Of a stretch of 64,000 bases of DNA, positions 43,620-51,260 are shown one piece after another. The DNA is from Bacteroidales bacterium. Its GTDB lineage: Bacteria > Bacteroidota > Bacteroidia > Bacteroidales > P3. The position numbers and the translations under genes are program-made. The stretch covers positions 115,063-179,062 of the forward strand of contig JAFURZ010000008.1 of assembly GCA_017480785.1 (NCBI GenBank). The letters run 5' to 3'. Within the stretch, counting starts at the first letter, position 1, and the number at the start of each line of letters is the position of its first letter. The notes under the pieces are model-generated. The model did no database searches. It worked only from the letters and a program-made list of their open reading frames with translations, and was not told the origin of the DNA.

Positions 43620-45179
43620 TTAACGTTTCGAGGCGTTGCGGAACATGCGGTTCCAGCGTATCTTGTGGTGGTCCTTGTCAATGCTGAAGTAGATGAACTC
43701 CGCCTTGCCCACGATGTGGTCCTCGGGCACGAAGCCCCAGTAGCGGCTGTCGATACTGTTGTGGCGGTTGTCACCCATCATCCAGTAGTAGTTCATCTTG
43801 ACGGTGTATTCGGTGGTCTCCTGTCCGTTGATGAAGATGCGACCCTCCTTCACCTCCACCCGGTTGCCCTCGTAGGCCTCGATTACGCGGCGGTAGAAGG
43901 GTAGCGTCTCCACCGTCAGCTGCAGGGTCTCGCCCTTCGCGGGGATGTGCACGGGACCGTAGTTGTCGATGCTCCAGTTGAGGCTGTCGACGTGCGGGAA
44001 CATCGCGCCGCCATCCACCGAGTCGGCGGGGTGGATGAAGGGCTGTATGTCCAGCACCTCGTACTTGCCCGCCATCTTGGCGGCCACCGTGGGCGACAGG
44101 GGGATGATGTAGTAGTAGGTATTGTTCAGGTACATCTGTTGGTGGGCGCGTTCAATGTCGTCACGGCTCACTCCCATCTTGTCCAGCACCCGCTCGGGCA
44201 CCACGATGGGGTTGAACAGCACCGCATAGGTGAACTGCGCCTCCGACGGGTTCTCGATGGGTTGGCCATTGATGAGCACCTGCCAGTCCTTGATTTGCAA
44301 GTCTTCGCCCGGCAGGCCGATGCAGCGCTTGATGAAGTTCTCCCGCTTGTCGACGGGGCGCACCCGTATCTTGCCTATATCCACCCGGTTGCCGTACTCG
44401 TCCCACACCCGGTCCTGCTCCACCGCCTCGCGCCCGTAGCGGCGCACCAGCTCGTGGTAGCTCTGGTTGCTGAACTGTGCCGTGCACATCGTATCGCCGT
44501 CGGGATAGTGGAACACCACCGCGTCGAAGCGCTCCACCTCGCCCAGCCCCGGATAGCGGTGGTAGGGGAGGTGTATCCACTTCAGGTAGCTCTCCACCTT
44601 GCCGTTGGTCCCGGGAATGACATTGTGTATCAGCGGCACCGCCAGCGGCGTCTGCGCCGTCTTGGCGCCGTAGGCCACCTTGCTCACCAGAAGGTGGTCG
44701 CCCACCAGCAGGCTCTTCTCCATCGAACTCGACGGAATGTTGTACAGCTCCACAAACATGCCGCGGATAATCATTGCCGCCACCAGCGCGAAGACCACCG
44801 CGTCGGCCCAGTCGCGCCCGCCCTTCTCCTTGCGGGGCTTCTCCACCTTCGGGTCCACATAGTGCGACCGCGGGTGCAACCCCAGCACCGGCAGGTAAAT
44901 CCACGGGAAGACCACCGCCGCCGTCTGCTCCCAGAAGTTGTAGCGGCGGAACACGCGGGCCGTCTCCACCACCAGCAGCAGGAAGGCAAACACGTTGAAC
45001 GCCGGTATCAGGAAGTAGAGGTACCACACCCACTTCTTGCCGCACATCTTCACCCACACCACGATGTTGTACACCGGCACCAGTGCCTTCCACGGCGCCA
45101 GGCCCGCCTTCTTGAACACAAACCACAGGCCCGCTATCGTGCCTGCAAAATAGAGTATCATAAAGATGTTGTAGAGCAT
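43620..45179 (-). CDS. lepB: Signal peptidase I with extended N-terminal membrane region
   Basis: I start at ATG 45179 (MLYNIFMILYFAGTIAGLWF), giving 519 residues; this overlaps the upstream glycosyltransferase by 22 nt. Several membrane helices fill residues 1-145. The catalytic Ser152 is in YNIPSSSMEKSLLVGDHLLV and the Lys284 in ENFIKRCIGLPGEDLQI; the conserved GDNRHNSIDSRYWGFVPEDH follows near the end. It removes signal peptides of exported proteins at the inner membrane. Bacteroidota enzymes are longer than the E. coli one, with insertions between the Ser and Lys boxes and before the final box, as seen here. Confidence 0.93.
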   Translation of the reverse strand: MLYNIFMILYFAGTIAGLWFVFKKAGLAPWKALVPVYNIVVWVKMCGKKWVWYLYFLIPAFNVFAFLLLVVETARVFRRYNFWEQTAAVVFPWIYLPVLGLHPRSHYVDPKVEKPRKEKGGRDWADAVVFALVAAMIIRGMFVELYNIPSSSMEKSLLVGDHLLVSKVAYGAKTAQTPLAVPLIHNVIPGTNGKVESYLKWIHLPYHRYPGLGEVERFDAVVFHYPDGDTMCTAQFSNQSYHELVRRYGREAVEQDRVWDEYGNRVDIGKIRVRPVDKRENFIKRCIGLPGEDLQIKDWQVLINGQPIENPSEAQFTYAVLFNPIVVPERVLDKMGVSRDDIERAHQQMYLNNTYYYIIPLSPTVAAKMAGKYEVLDIQPFIHPADSVDGGAMFPHVDSLNWSIDNYGPVHIPAKGETLQLTVETLPFYRRVIEAYEGNRVEVKEGRIFINGQETTEYTVKMNYYWMMGDNRHNSIDSRYWGFVPEDHIVGKAEFIYFSIDKDHHKIRWNRMFRNASKR

Positions 45180-46294
45180 AGAGCTTTTGCAATATTGATT
45201 AATAATTGTTTTTCCTTGTTCCAGTCCATATCGCGGCGAGCCGCCTCGAAGTCGGCCTCCCGCCACTCCCTCGCCAGCACCCTCTCCACCGCCTGCGCCA
45301 CCGCCAGGGCATTGGCTTCCTCTATCACTTCACCCACCCGGTAGCGCTTCACCACGGCCCTCATCTCGGGCAGGTCGCTCACCACCATCGGCACGCCGGC
45401 CTGCACGAAGTCGCCTATCCGGTTTGGCAGGGCGTAGTGATAGCTCAGACCCATGTCCTCGAGCATCACCAGTCCCACGTCGGCCTGCGGCGTCAGGGCA
45501 TGCAGCTCGGCGGGCATCAGGCGTCCCGTGAAGCTGATGCGGTCGCTCCACGGCTTTGCCGCGGCGTAGGCCTTCATCGCCTCCAGCAGGTCGCCGTCGC
45601 CGGCCACCACCAGGCGGCATCCCGGAAGCCACTCCAGCGCGTCGATGGCCCAGTCCACCCCCCGGCCCACATTCACCTTGCCCTGATACAGGAGAGTGGC
45701 CTCACCCCTGGCCCCTCTCCGATTGGAGAGGGGAGTAGATACCCCTTGCATTCCACTCCCCTCTCCAATCGGAGAGGGGCCGGGGGTGAGGCTGCTGAGG
45801 CTGCTGAGGCTGCTCAGGTTCCTCACCACCGTCATCGACACACCCAGTTGCAGGCGGTAGTGCTCGGCAATGCCGCCCGACACCGTCAGCAGGGCGTCGC
45901 ACTGCGGCATCAGCCAGCGCTCCACCGTGCGCCACACCCATTTCACAAAGGGTTTGTGCTGTATCTCGGGCACCTCGGGGAAGAGCTCGTGCGCATCCAT
46001 CACCAGCTTGCAGCGCATCCTGTGCGCGGCCCACCAGCAGCCCGGCAGCGTGTCGGTGTCGTTGGCCCACACGATGTCAGGTCCCTCGGCCGCCACCCTG
46101 CGCCGCAGGCCCCAGTTCAACTCCAGGTAGAACCGCCAGCCGCGCCCGTGACGCGTCGGAACATCGCCGCGCCCCAGCACCACAACGTCGTAGCCCGCCT
46201 CCGTCAATGCCCGACGGTGGCGTTCCACGCGCTGGTCTGTCAGCAGGTCGTTGCTCACGGCCATCACGATGCGTCCCTTGTATTCCTTTTCCAA
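45158..46294 (-). CDS. GT4-type glycosyltransferase carrying a repeat-encoded insertion
   Basis: This 378-residue protein begins MEKEYKGRIVMAVSNDLLTD and shows QRVERHRRALTEAGYDVVVL, DIVWANDTDTLPGCWWAAHR, KLVMDAHELFPEVPEI and LSYHYALPNRIGDFVQAGVP with MVVSDLPEM, the features of GT-B enzymes of the GT4 type. Residues 161-199 (SSLSSLSSLTPGPSPIGEGS then GMQGVSTPLSNRRGARGEA) are the direct translation of a paired inverted repeat at 45699-45791. They sit at the junction between the two Rossmann domains, where an added loop can be tolerated. It overlaps lepB by 22 nt. Acceptor unknown. Confidence 0.85.
   Translation of the reverse strand: MEKEYKGRIVMAVSNDLLTDQRVERHRRALTEAGYDVVVLGRGDVPTRHGRGWRFYLELNWGLRRRVAAEGPDIVWANDTDTLPGCWWAAHRMRCKLVMDAHELFPEVPEIQHKPFVKWVWRTVERWLMPQCDALLTVSGGIAEHYRLQLGVSMTVVRNLSSLSSLSSLTPGPSPIGEGSGMQGVSTPLSNRRGARGEATLLYQGKVNVGRGVDWAIDALEWLPGCRLVVAGDGDLLEAMKAYAAAKPWSDRISFTGRLMPAELHALTPQADVGLVMLEDMGLSYHYALPNRIGDFVQAGVPMVVSDLPEMRAVVKRYRVGEVIEEANALAVAQAVERVLAREWREADFEAARRDMDWNKEKQLLINIAKALCSTTSL
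45699..45791. repeat. Complete BIME-like inverted pair inside a glycosyltransferase gene
   Basis: GCCTCACCCCTGGCCCCTCT... on the left and ...GGGGCCGGGGGTGAGGC on the right; each half contains the CTCTCCGATTGGAGAG or CTCTCCAATCGGAGAG palindrome. It is the compact form of the pair at 21198-21343, and is translated in frame. Confidence 0.9.
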
Positions 46295-46390
46295 AACATA
46301 GCCTTAACGTCGAAACCCCTCTTTTCGTATTCTGCCCCCAAAAAAAGTTTTCCACCCTTTATCCACCCTCCCGCCTCCCCACTTCCTCCG

Positions 46391-46487
46391 CCATTTTAAC
46401 GGTAGTATTACGGTAGTATTACGGTAGTATTACGCTTTTAAAGCGTAATACTACCGTAATACTACCGTAATACTACCGTTAAAATGG
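46391..46487. repeat. 97-bp perfect palindrome with triple 11-bp arms, copy 2
   Basis: Identical to 21951-22047, centred on the T at 46439. The conserved 19-20 bp flank lies on the left here (CGCCTCCCCACTTCCTCCGC) and on the right in copy 1, so the two elements are inserted in opposite orientations. Confidence 0.95.
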
Positions 46488-46551
46488 CGGACCATCCCCC
46501 CGGAAAACCGGGGGAAATGAAGGTTTGTTTCCGCGATTTCTCTTTTTTTTG

Positions 46552-46559
46552 TATCTTTG
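46552..46559 (+). promoter_or_regulatory. -7 box TATCTTTG upstream of the META-domain lipoprotein gene
   Basis: TATCTTTGCAG, 35 nt before ATG 46595. A TTTG at 46523-46526 is 25 nt upstream, longer than the usual spacing. Confidence 0.7.
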
Positions 46560-46594
46560 CAGCCGGAATTATGCTTTTGCCAACCCGTTAGGAT

Positions 46595-47050
46595 ATGAAA
46601 CTGAAATATATACTGCCTCTGCTGCTGCCCCTGCTGGCGGCCTGCGGCGCCCCGAAGCCGACACCGACCGCCGATGCCGCGGCGCTGCGGTTCGACAAGG
46701 AGCAGGTGTGGCAGCTCGTCGCCCAGCGCGGCAAGGAGGTGGCCTCGACGGCTGACCCGGTGCTGCTGATGTTCCACCCCGAGTCGGGCACCCTGCGTGG
46801 CCGCGTGGCCTGCAACCGCTATTTCGCCGACTACAAGCTGCGGCTCGACCGCGTGGCGGCCGACGGCAGCCACTACCGGCTCGAGGTGCTGTATGTCAGC
46901 GGCGGCGACGTGCAGTGTCCCGAAGGCGACATGGCCGCCCAGGAGCGCTACCTGGCCCTGCTGGCCAAGGCCGACGCCTGTCTGCTGACGCCCGTCGCGC
47001 TCACCCTCTTCCAGAAAGGGCGCGAGGTGCTGAAATACGAATTGCAATGA
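46595..47050 (+). CDS. META/HslJ-like lipoprotein
   Basis: This 151-residue protein has a lipoprotein signal MKLKYILPLLLPLLAA with Cys17 in LLAACGAP. The mature part reads VLLMFHPESGTLRGRVACNR, YFADYKLRLDRVAADGSHYR and YLALLAKADACLLTPVALTL, which follows the META (DUF306) domain: G.(V/A)GCNR-type motif, then the DXXE..Y...L helix and a final strand. It is probably an envelope stress or adhesion-related lipoprotein of unknown mechanism. It overlaps the Nudix gene by 4 nt (ATGA at 47047), so it is the first gene of an operon that runs through dprA. Confidence 0.75.
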   Translation: MKLKYILPLLLPLLAACGAPKPTPTADAAALRFDKEQVWQLVAQRGKEVASTADPVLLMFHPESGTLRGRVACNRYFADYKLRLDRVAADGSHYRLEVLYVSGGDVQCPEGDMAAQERYLALLAKADACLLTPVALTLFQKGREVLKYELQ

Positions 47051-47529
47051 AAGTCAGCTATAAATACCACACCTTCTGTGTACCGCTGTGGCTGCTGCGC
47101 TGCCTGAAACGCCGCATGCGGTGGGTGCGCGCCGCGGGGGGTATCATCACCGACGAGTCGGGGCAGATGCTCCTCATTCTCCGCAATGGCCGATGGGATT
47201 TGCCCAAAGGCAAGGTGGAGGCAGGGGAGACCCTGCGGCAGGCCGCCCTGCGCGAGGTGGAGGAGGAAACGGGTGTCACCCCACTACTCACTATCCACTA
47301 CCCACTACCCACTAAGACGTATCACGTTTTCAACCTCTACGGCGGGTGGCACCTGAAGCAGACGTCATGGTTCGCCATGACCGCCAGAAGGCAGCCGGCT
47401 GCCCCTCAGCAGGAGGAGGGCATCACGGAGGTGGTATGGGTGTCGCCCGACGAGTGGCACCGCCGGCTGCAGCATAGTTATGGAACCCTGAAAACCCTCT
47501 CCCGTCAATGGATAAACTCAACCAGATAG
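47047..47529 (+). CDS. Nudix hydrolase
   Basis: Start at 47047 (MKVSYKYHTFCVPLWLLRCL), overlapping the previous stop; the longer frame from 46915 is antisense-like. The 160-residue protein contains the Nudix box GKVEAGETLRQAALREVEEE then TG, preceded by GRWDLPK, so it hydrolyses a nucleoside-diphosphate derivative with Mg2+; the substrate is unknown. Residues 78-89 (LLTIHYPLPTKT) are encoded by a heptamer array (47280-47314) directly after the Nudix box. The dprA start lies 22 nt inside its end. Confidence 0.85.
   Translation: MKVSYKYHTFCVPLWLLRCLKRRMRWVRAAGGIITDESGQMLLILRNGRWDLPKGKVEAGETLRQAALREVEEETGVTPLLTIHYPLPTKTYHVFNLYGGWHLKQTSWFAMTARRQPAAPQQEEGITEVVWVSPDEWHRRLQHSYGTLKTLSRQWINSTR
47280..47314 (+). 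repeat. In-frame heptamer array in the Nudix gene
   Basis: CACTACTCACTATCCACTAC then CCACTACCCACTA: ACTACCC/ACTATCC units, period 7, directly after the Nudix box. Confidence 0.75.
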
Positions 47530-48611
47530 CCCTCTCGATGATTCCGGGTCTGGGTCCCACCAGCTGCCGCAAGCTGCTCGAGGCCTATCCGGGGCAGGAC
47601 ATCTTCGCCCTGCCTCCCTCCGAACTCAGGCTGGCCTTCGGTGGCCACAGGGACATCGTCGAGGCCATCGTCGGCAAGGCGACCCATGCCCGCGCCGAAC
47701 AGGAGCTCAGGCAGGCCGAGCAGCACGGGATGCGCGTGCTCTTCTGCACCGACGCCGACTACCCCGCGCGCCTGAACCGCGACGAGACGCAGGACTGCCC
47801 GGTGCTGCTCTATGTGCTCGGTCAGGCCGACCTCAATGCCGAGCGGACCCTGGCGGTGGTCGGCACCCGCCGCGCCACGCCCCAGGGACGCGATGCCACC
47901 GACCGCCTCGTGGGACAGCTCGCTCCGCTGAAGATGCCCATCGTCAGCGGCCTGGCCTACGGCATCGACACGGCGGCCCACACCGCCGCCCTCGACCACG
48001 GGCTGCCTACGGTGGCCGTGCTGGGGCACGGGCTCGACCGCATCTATCCGCCGTCGAACCGCAACCTGGCCGCCAGGATTGTGGCCGGGGGGGGTGCGCT
48101 GGTGACCGAGTATCCGATGGGGACGGCCATCAACCCACGCTATTTCCCGGCCCGCAACCGCATCATTGCCGCCCTGGCCGACGCCACCGTGGTGGTCGAA
48201 GCCTCCGAGAAAGGGGGTGCCCTCATCACCGCCGCCATCGCCGCCGGCTACCACCGCGAGGTGTTTGCCGTGCCGGGACGCCTGACCGACACCTACTCGC
48301 GCGGCACCAACAACCTCATCGCCACCCAGCGCGCCCTCCTGGTGCGCGACGCCTCCGACGTGGCCGACCAGATGGGGTGGCCCTCGCCGCAGGCTCCCGG
48401 ACAGGGCGCCCAGGCTTCGCTCTTCCCCTCGCTCTCGCCCGACGGGCAACGGCTCTACAGCCTGCTGAAATCGCACTCGCAGCTCACCATCGACGAGTTG
48501 GCCCGCCTCAGCGGCATGCCGATGCCACGGGTGGCAGGGGAACTCTTCAACCTCGAGATGCAGAAGGTGGTGCGGGCCCTCCCGGGACGCCTCTACCAGC
48601 CCCTCGGGTAA
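47508..48611 (+). CDS. dprA: DNA processing protein A (DprA/Smf)
   Basis: DprA (367 residues) binds incoming single-stranded DNA and loads RecA during transformation; it is also kept in many non-competent bacteria. The Rossmann-like core has VVGTRRATPQGRDATDRLVG, PIVSGLAYGIDTAAHTAALD, TVAVLGHGLDRIYPPSNR, LVTEYPMGTAINPRYFPARN and RIIAALADATVVVEASEKGG. An N-terminal helix-hairpin-helix-like part (LSMIPGLGPTSCRKLLEAYP) and a C-terminal winged helix (LTIDELARLSGMPMPRVAGE) complete it. It starts 22 nt inside the Nudix gene. Confidence 0.95.
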   Translation: MDKLNQIALSMIPGLGPTSCRKLLEAYPGQDIFALPPSELRLAFGGHRDIVEAIVGKATHARAEQELRQAEQHGMRVLFCTDADYPARLNRDETQDCPVLLYVLGQADLNAERTLAVVGTRRATPQGRDATDRLVGQLAPLKMPIVSGLAYGIDTAAHTAALDHGLPTVAVLGHGLDRIYPPSNRNLAARIVAGGGALVTEYPMGTAINPRYFPARNRIIAALADATVVVEASEKGGALITAAIAAGYHREVFAVPGRLTDTYSRGTNNLIATQRALLVRDASDVADQMGWPSPQAPGQGAQASLFPSLSPDGQRLYSLLKSHSQLTIDELARLSGMPMPRVAGELFNLEMQKVVRALPGRLYQPLG

Positions 48612-48664
48612 AAAAAACTCCCTCGGGGAACAATAAAAAACCGCCAGTCGACGTTAATAGTACC

Positions 48665-49192
48665 ATGATGAAAAGAAACCTACCCGCAATCCTCCTGGCC
48701 GCAGCCCTGCTGCTGACGGCCTGCAAGGGACATAACTCGTCCGAGACCTTCACCGCCGCCGACGGGAGCCTCACCGCCGTCCATAAGCCCGGCACCAACG
48801 AATGGTCCATCACCGACGCGCAAGGCCGTGAGCCCGTGGAGGGCTACGACTCGATGCGTGTCGTCGAAATCAGCGAGGACGGCCACCCCATGACGGTGGT
48901 CTACTATAGTGGCAACCAGCAGCACTGGCTGCAATACTTCAGCTCGATGCAGCTCCGCAGCGAGGGCACTATGGTCGACGGCCAGCGCGAGGGCCGCTGG
49001 GTGTTCTACCACCCCAACGGGCTGCTGCAGTGCGAGGCCACCTTCGTGGGTGGCAAGGAAGAAGGCGCCTACCGTGTCTTCCGCGACAATGGGGCTCCTT
49101 ACTATATCGGCCAGTACTCCGGCGGCGTGCCTACCGGTGTCTGGGAAGTCTACGACCAGGAAGGCAACTTGGTGGAGAAGACAGAGTACTAG
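48665..49192 (+). CDS. MORN-repeat-like lipoprotein
   Basis: Start at ATG 48665 (MMKRNLPAILLAAALLLTAC), 175 residues, because this gives a lipoprotein signal with Cys20; the frame upstream belongs to dprA. The second half shows GTMVDGQREGRWVFYHPNGL, LQCEATFVGGKEEGAYRVFR and YYIGQYSGGVPTGVWEVYD, the toxin-antitoxin-like/MORN variant repeat (G...G.W..Y...G.L) common in Bacteroidota lipoproteins. The role is unknown. It ends at the base before the cca start (49193), so the two are co-translated. Confidence 0.8.
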   Translation: MMKRNLPAILLAAALLLTACKGHNSSETFTAADGSLTAVHKPGTNEWSITDAQGREPVEGYDSMRVVEISEDGHPMTVVYYSGNQQHWLQYFSSMQLRSEGTMVDGQREGRWVFYHPNGLLQCEATFVGGKEEGAYRVFRDNGAPYYIGQYSGGVPTGVWEVYDQEGNLVEKTEY

Positions 49193-50764
49193 ATGATTGA
49201 CCTGGGTCTGGATATCTACCGCACCGTAGGTCGCGAGGCCGACCGCATGGGCATCGACGCCTATGCCGTGGGTGGCGTGGTGCGCGACTATTTCCTGCAG
49301 CGCCCCTGCACCGACATCGACATCGTGTGTATCGGTCCCGAGAGGGGAGGGGAGGTGCACATCGGCATCGAACTGGCCAAGGCGGTATCCAATGCCGTGG
49401 GGGGCAGCAAGGTGTCGGTCTTCAAGACCTTCGGCACCGCCAGCTTCCAATACCAGCACCTGCAGCTGGAGTTCGTCGGTGCCCGCCGCGAGAGCTACAG
49501 CCACGACAGCCGCAAGCCGGTGGTCGAGAACGGCACCCTCGAGGACGACCAGCGGCGGCGCGACTTCACCGTCAACGCCCTGGCCGTGTGCCTCAATGCC
49601 GATCGCTACGGCGAGCTGATGGACCCCTTCGGCGGTATCCGCGACCTCAACGAGGGCATCCTCCGCACGCCCCTCGACCCCGACATCACCTTCAGCGACG
49701 ACCCCCTGCGCATGATGCGGGCCGTCCGCTTCGCCTCGCAGCTCGGTTTCCGCATCGCCGACGACACCTTCGATGCTATCGGCCGCAATGCCCACCGCAT
49801 CGAGATAGTCAGCGCCGAACGCATCACGGTCGAGTTGAACAAGATTATGCTCTCGCCTGAGCCTTCGCTGGGTCTCAAGCTGATGCAGAAATGCGGCCTC
49901 ATGCAGCTCGTCCTGCCCGAAATCAGTGCCCTGGCCGGTGTGGAAACGGTTGACGGGCATGGCCACAAAGACATCTTCTACCATACCATGCAGGTTCTGG
50001 ACAATGTAAGCCTCCCCGCCTCCGGCGGAAATCCTGGAAATCTTGGAAATGATTCTTCAACAGATTTCCAGGATTTTGACGGAACCGACAAATCCTGGAA
50101 ATCTAACGAAAATCAAGAATATTTACAAGATTTCCAAGATTTCGCGAAGCGGGAGAGTCAGAAGTCTCTCTGGCTCCGATGGGCCGCCTTGCTGCACGAT
50201 GTGGGCAAGCCCGGCGTGAAGCGCTACGATGCCAAGCAGGGCTGGACCTTCCATGGCCACGAGGCCCGCGGGGCCCGCATGGTGAAGCGCATCTTCAAAC
50301 GTCTGCGCCTGCCGCTGGGCGAGGAGATGCGATATGTGGAGAAACTCGTCATGCTCCACATGCGTCCCATCGTGCTCAGCGAGGAGGAAGTGACCGACAG
50401 CGCCGTGCGCCGCCTGCTCTTCGAGGCCGGCGACGATATCGACGACCTCATGCTCCTCTGCAATGCCGACATCACCAGCAAGAACCCCGACAAGGTTCGC
50501 CGCCACAAGGCCAACTTCGAGCTCGTCAAGCGCAAGTTGGTGGAGCTCGAGGAACGCGACCGCATACGCAACTTCCAGCCTCCCGTCAGCGGCGACGACA
50601 TCATGCAGACCTTCGGCATCGGCCCCTGCCGCGAGATTGGTACTATCAAGGACGCCATCAAGGACGCCATCCTCGACGGTCAGATACCCAACGACCGCGA
50701 CGCCGCCTGGCAGATGATGCTCCGCCTGGGCGAAGAGCTAGGCCTGAAGCCGGCAACGAAATAA
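49193..50764 (+). CDS. cca: CCA tRNA nucleotidyltransferase with HD domain
   Basis: This 523-residue enzyme adds or repairs the 3' CCA end of tRNAs. The polymerase head has YAVGGVVRDYFLQRPCTDID and DDQRRRDFTVNALAVCL, then DPLRMMRAVRFASQLGF. The HD domain shows HKDIFYHTMQVLDNV, LLHDVGKPGVKRYD and HGHEARGARMVK. Between the first HD motif and LLHDVGKP about 40 extra residues (278-318, including STDFQDFDGTDKSWKSNENQ) are encoded by a 9-bp repeat stretch at 50025-50146. It follows the MORN-like lipoprotein gene without a gap and is followed by a terminator. Confidence 0.93.
   Translation: MIDLGLDIYRTVGREADRMGIDAYAVGGVVRDYFLQRPCTDIDIVCIGPERGGEVHIGIELAKAVSNAVGGSKVSVFKTFGTASFQYQHLQLEFVGARRESYSHDSRKPVVENGTLEDDQRRRDFTVNALAVCLNADRYGELMDPFGGIRDLNEGILRTPLDPDITFSDDPLRMMRAVRFASQLGFRIADDTFDAIGRNAHRIEIVSAERITVELNKIMLSPEPSLGLKLMQKCGLMQLVLPEISALAGVETVDGHGHKDIFYHTMQVLDNVSLPASGGNPGNLGNDSSTDFQDFDGTDKSWKSNENQEYLQDFQDFAKRESQKSLWLRWAALLHDVGKPGVKRYDAKQGWTFHGHEARGARMVKRIFKRLRLPLGEEMRYVEKLVMLHMRPIVLSEEEVTDSAVRRLLFEAGDDIDDLMLLCNADITSKNPDKVRRHKANFELVKRKLVELEERDRIRNFQPPVSGDDIMQTFGIGPCREIGTIKDAIKDAILDGQIPNDRDAAWQMMLRLGEELGLKPATK
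50025..50146 (+). repeat. In-frame 9-bp repeat stretch in cca
   Basis: GGAAATCCT-GGAAATCTT-GGAAATGAT on the left and GATTTCCAGGATTTTGAC, GATTTCCAAGATTTC on the right. Period 9 with complementary arms (GGAAATC/GATTTCC). Translated as a Gly/Asn/Asp/Gln-rich linker. Confidence 0.75.
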
Positions 50765-50780
50765 TAGCCTTCGAATCTAC

Positions 50781-50831
50781 AAGAGGGTGTCTCCAGGGTT
50801 CCTTAAGCGGAGCTGTTTGGGACACCCTCTT
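50781..50831 (+). terminator. Intrinsic terminator of the cca operon
   Basis: Stem AAGAGGGTGTC (50781-50791) with GACACCCTCTT (50821-50831), 29-nt loop, followed by TCTTTTT. Confidence 0.8.
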
Positions 50832-50942
50832 TCTTTTTGTCTATCATTCAGTCAACTATCCCTCCGGGTTCATGTTCGTTCTGTTCTCCTATAGTTGCTC
50901 CACACTCCTTTCTTCCTGCCCTTGCCGACGGCATGACTACCT

Positions 50943-51030
50943 CTGTTGTCCGCTTGTTGTCCGCTTGTTGTCCGGTTGTTGTCCGCTTTTAAAGCGGACA
51001 ACAAGCGAGCATCAACCGGACAACAACTGG
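50943..51030. repeat. 11-bp GTTGTCCGCTT palindrome
   Basis: Four tandem TTGTTGTCCGC/G units lead into the centre CCGCTTTTAAAGCGG (T at 50990), followed by inverted, partly degenerate units (GGACAACAAGCG, CCGGACAACAACTGG). Same period and same CGCTTTTAAAGCG core as the 97-bp palindromes but a different unit sequence. Confidence 0.85.
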
Positions 51031-51216
51031 ACAGGTGGCGAGGGCATACCCTCGGCGAGTCGCAGTGGATTGGGAGGCATGGCTTCGCTGTCATCGCTCA
51101 AATGGTCATAAAACCAGTTGGCCCACATAGCCGAGCAGTGGCTTTTAGGCCAGGGATGGGGTAGGCTGCACGGAAGGACAAGAAGTTTTTTTTTTCGTCG
51201 AATAAGAAAAAATTCT

Positions 51217-51224
51217 TATATTTG
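51217..51224 (+). promoter_or_regulatory. -7 box TATATTTG upstream of the phase-variable lipoprotein
   Basis: TATATTTGCAG, 36 nt before ATG 51261. Confidence 0.65.
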
Positions 51225-51260
51225 CAGCAGCTAAATGTTATTACAATATTAATTAACGCA

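Larger units (their letters stand above)
46295..46594. other. 300-bp intergenic region between divergent genes
   Basis: Holds palindrome copy 2 and the promoter of the META-domain gene at 46552-46559; nothing else seen. No promoter for the minus-strand glycosyltransferase could be recognised. Confidence 0.65.
50765..51260. other. 496-bp intergenic region after cca
   Basis: Contains the cca terminator, an 11-bp palindromic element (50943-51030) and the promoter of the phase-variable lipoprotein gene (51217-51224). Short ORFs in it lack support. Confidence 0.65.

Noticed and set aside
43607-43774. Upstream start for the topoisomerase subunit
   Set aside because: Ser/Thr-rich sequence out of frame within lepB; MDENED start at 43606 fits spacing and composition.
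50941-51031. CRISPR-like array
   Set aside because: 11-bp units without spacers, in a fold-back layout; no cas genes in the window.
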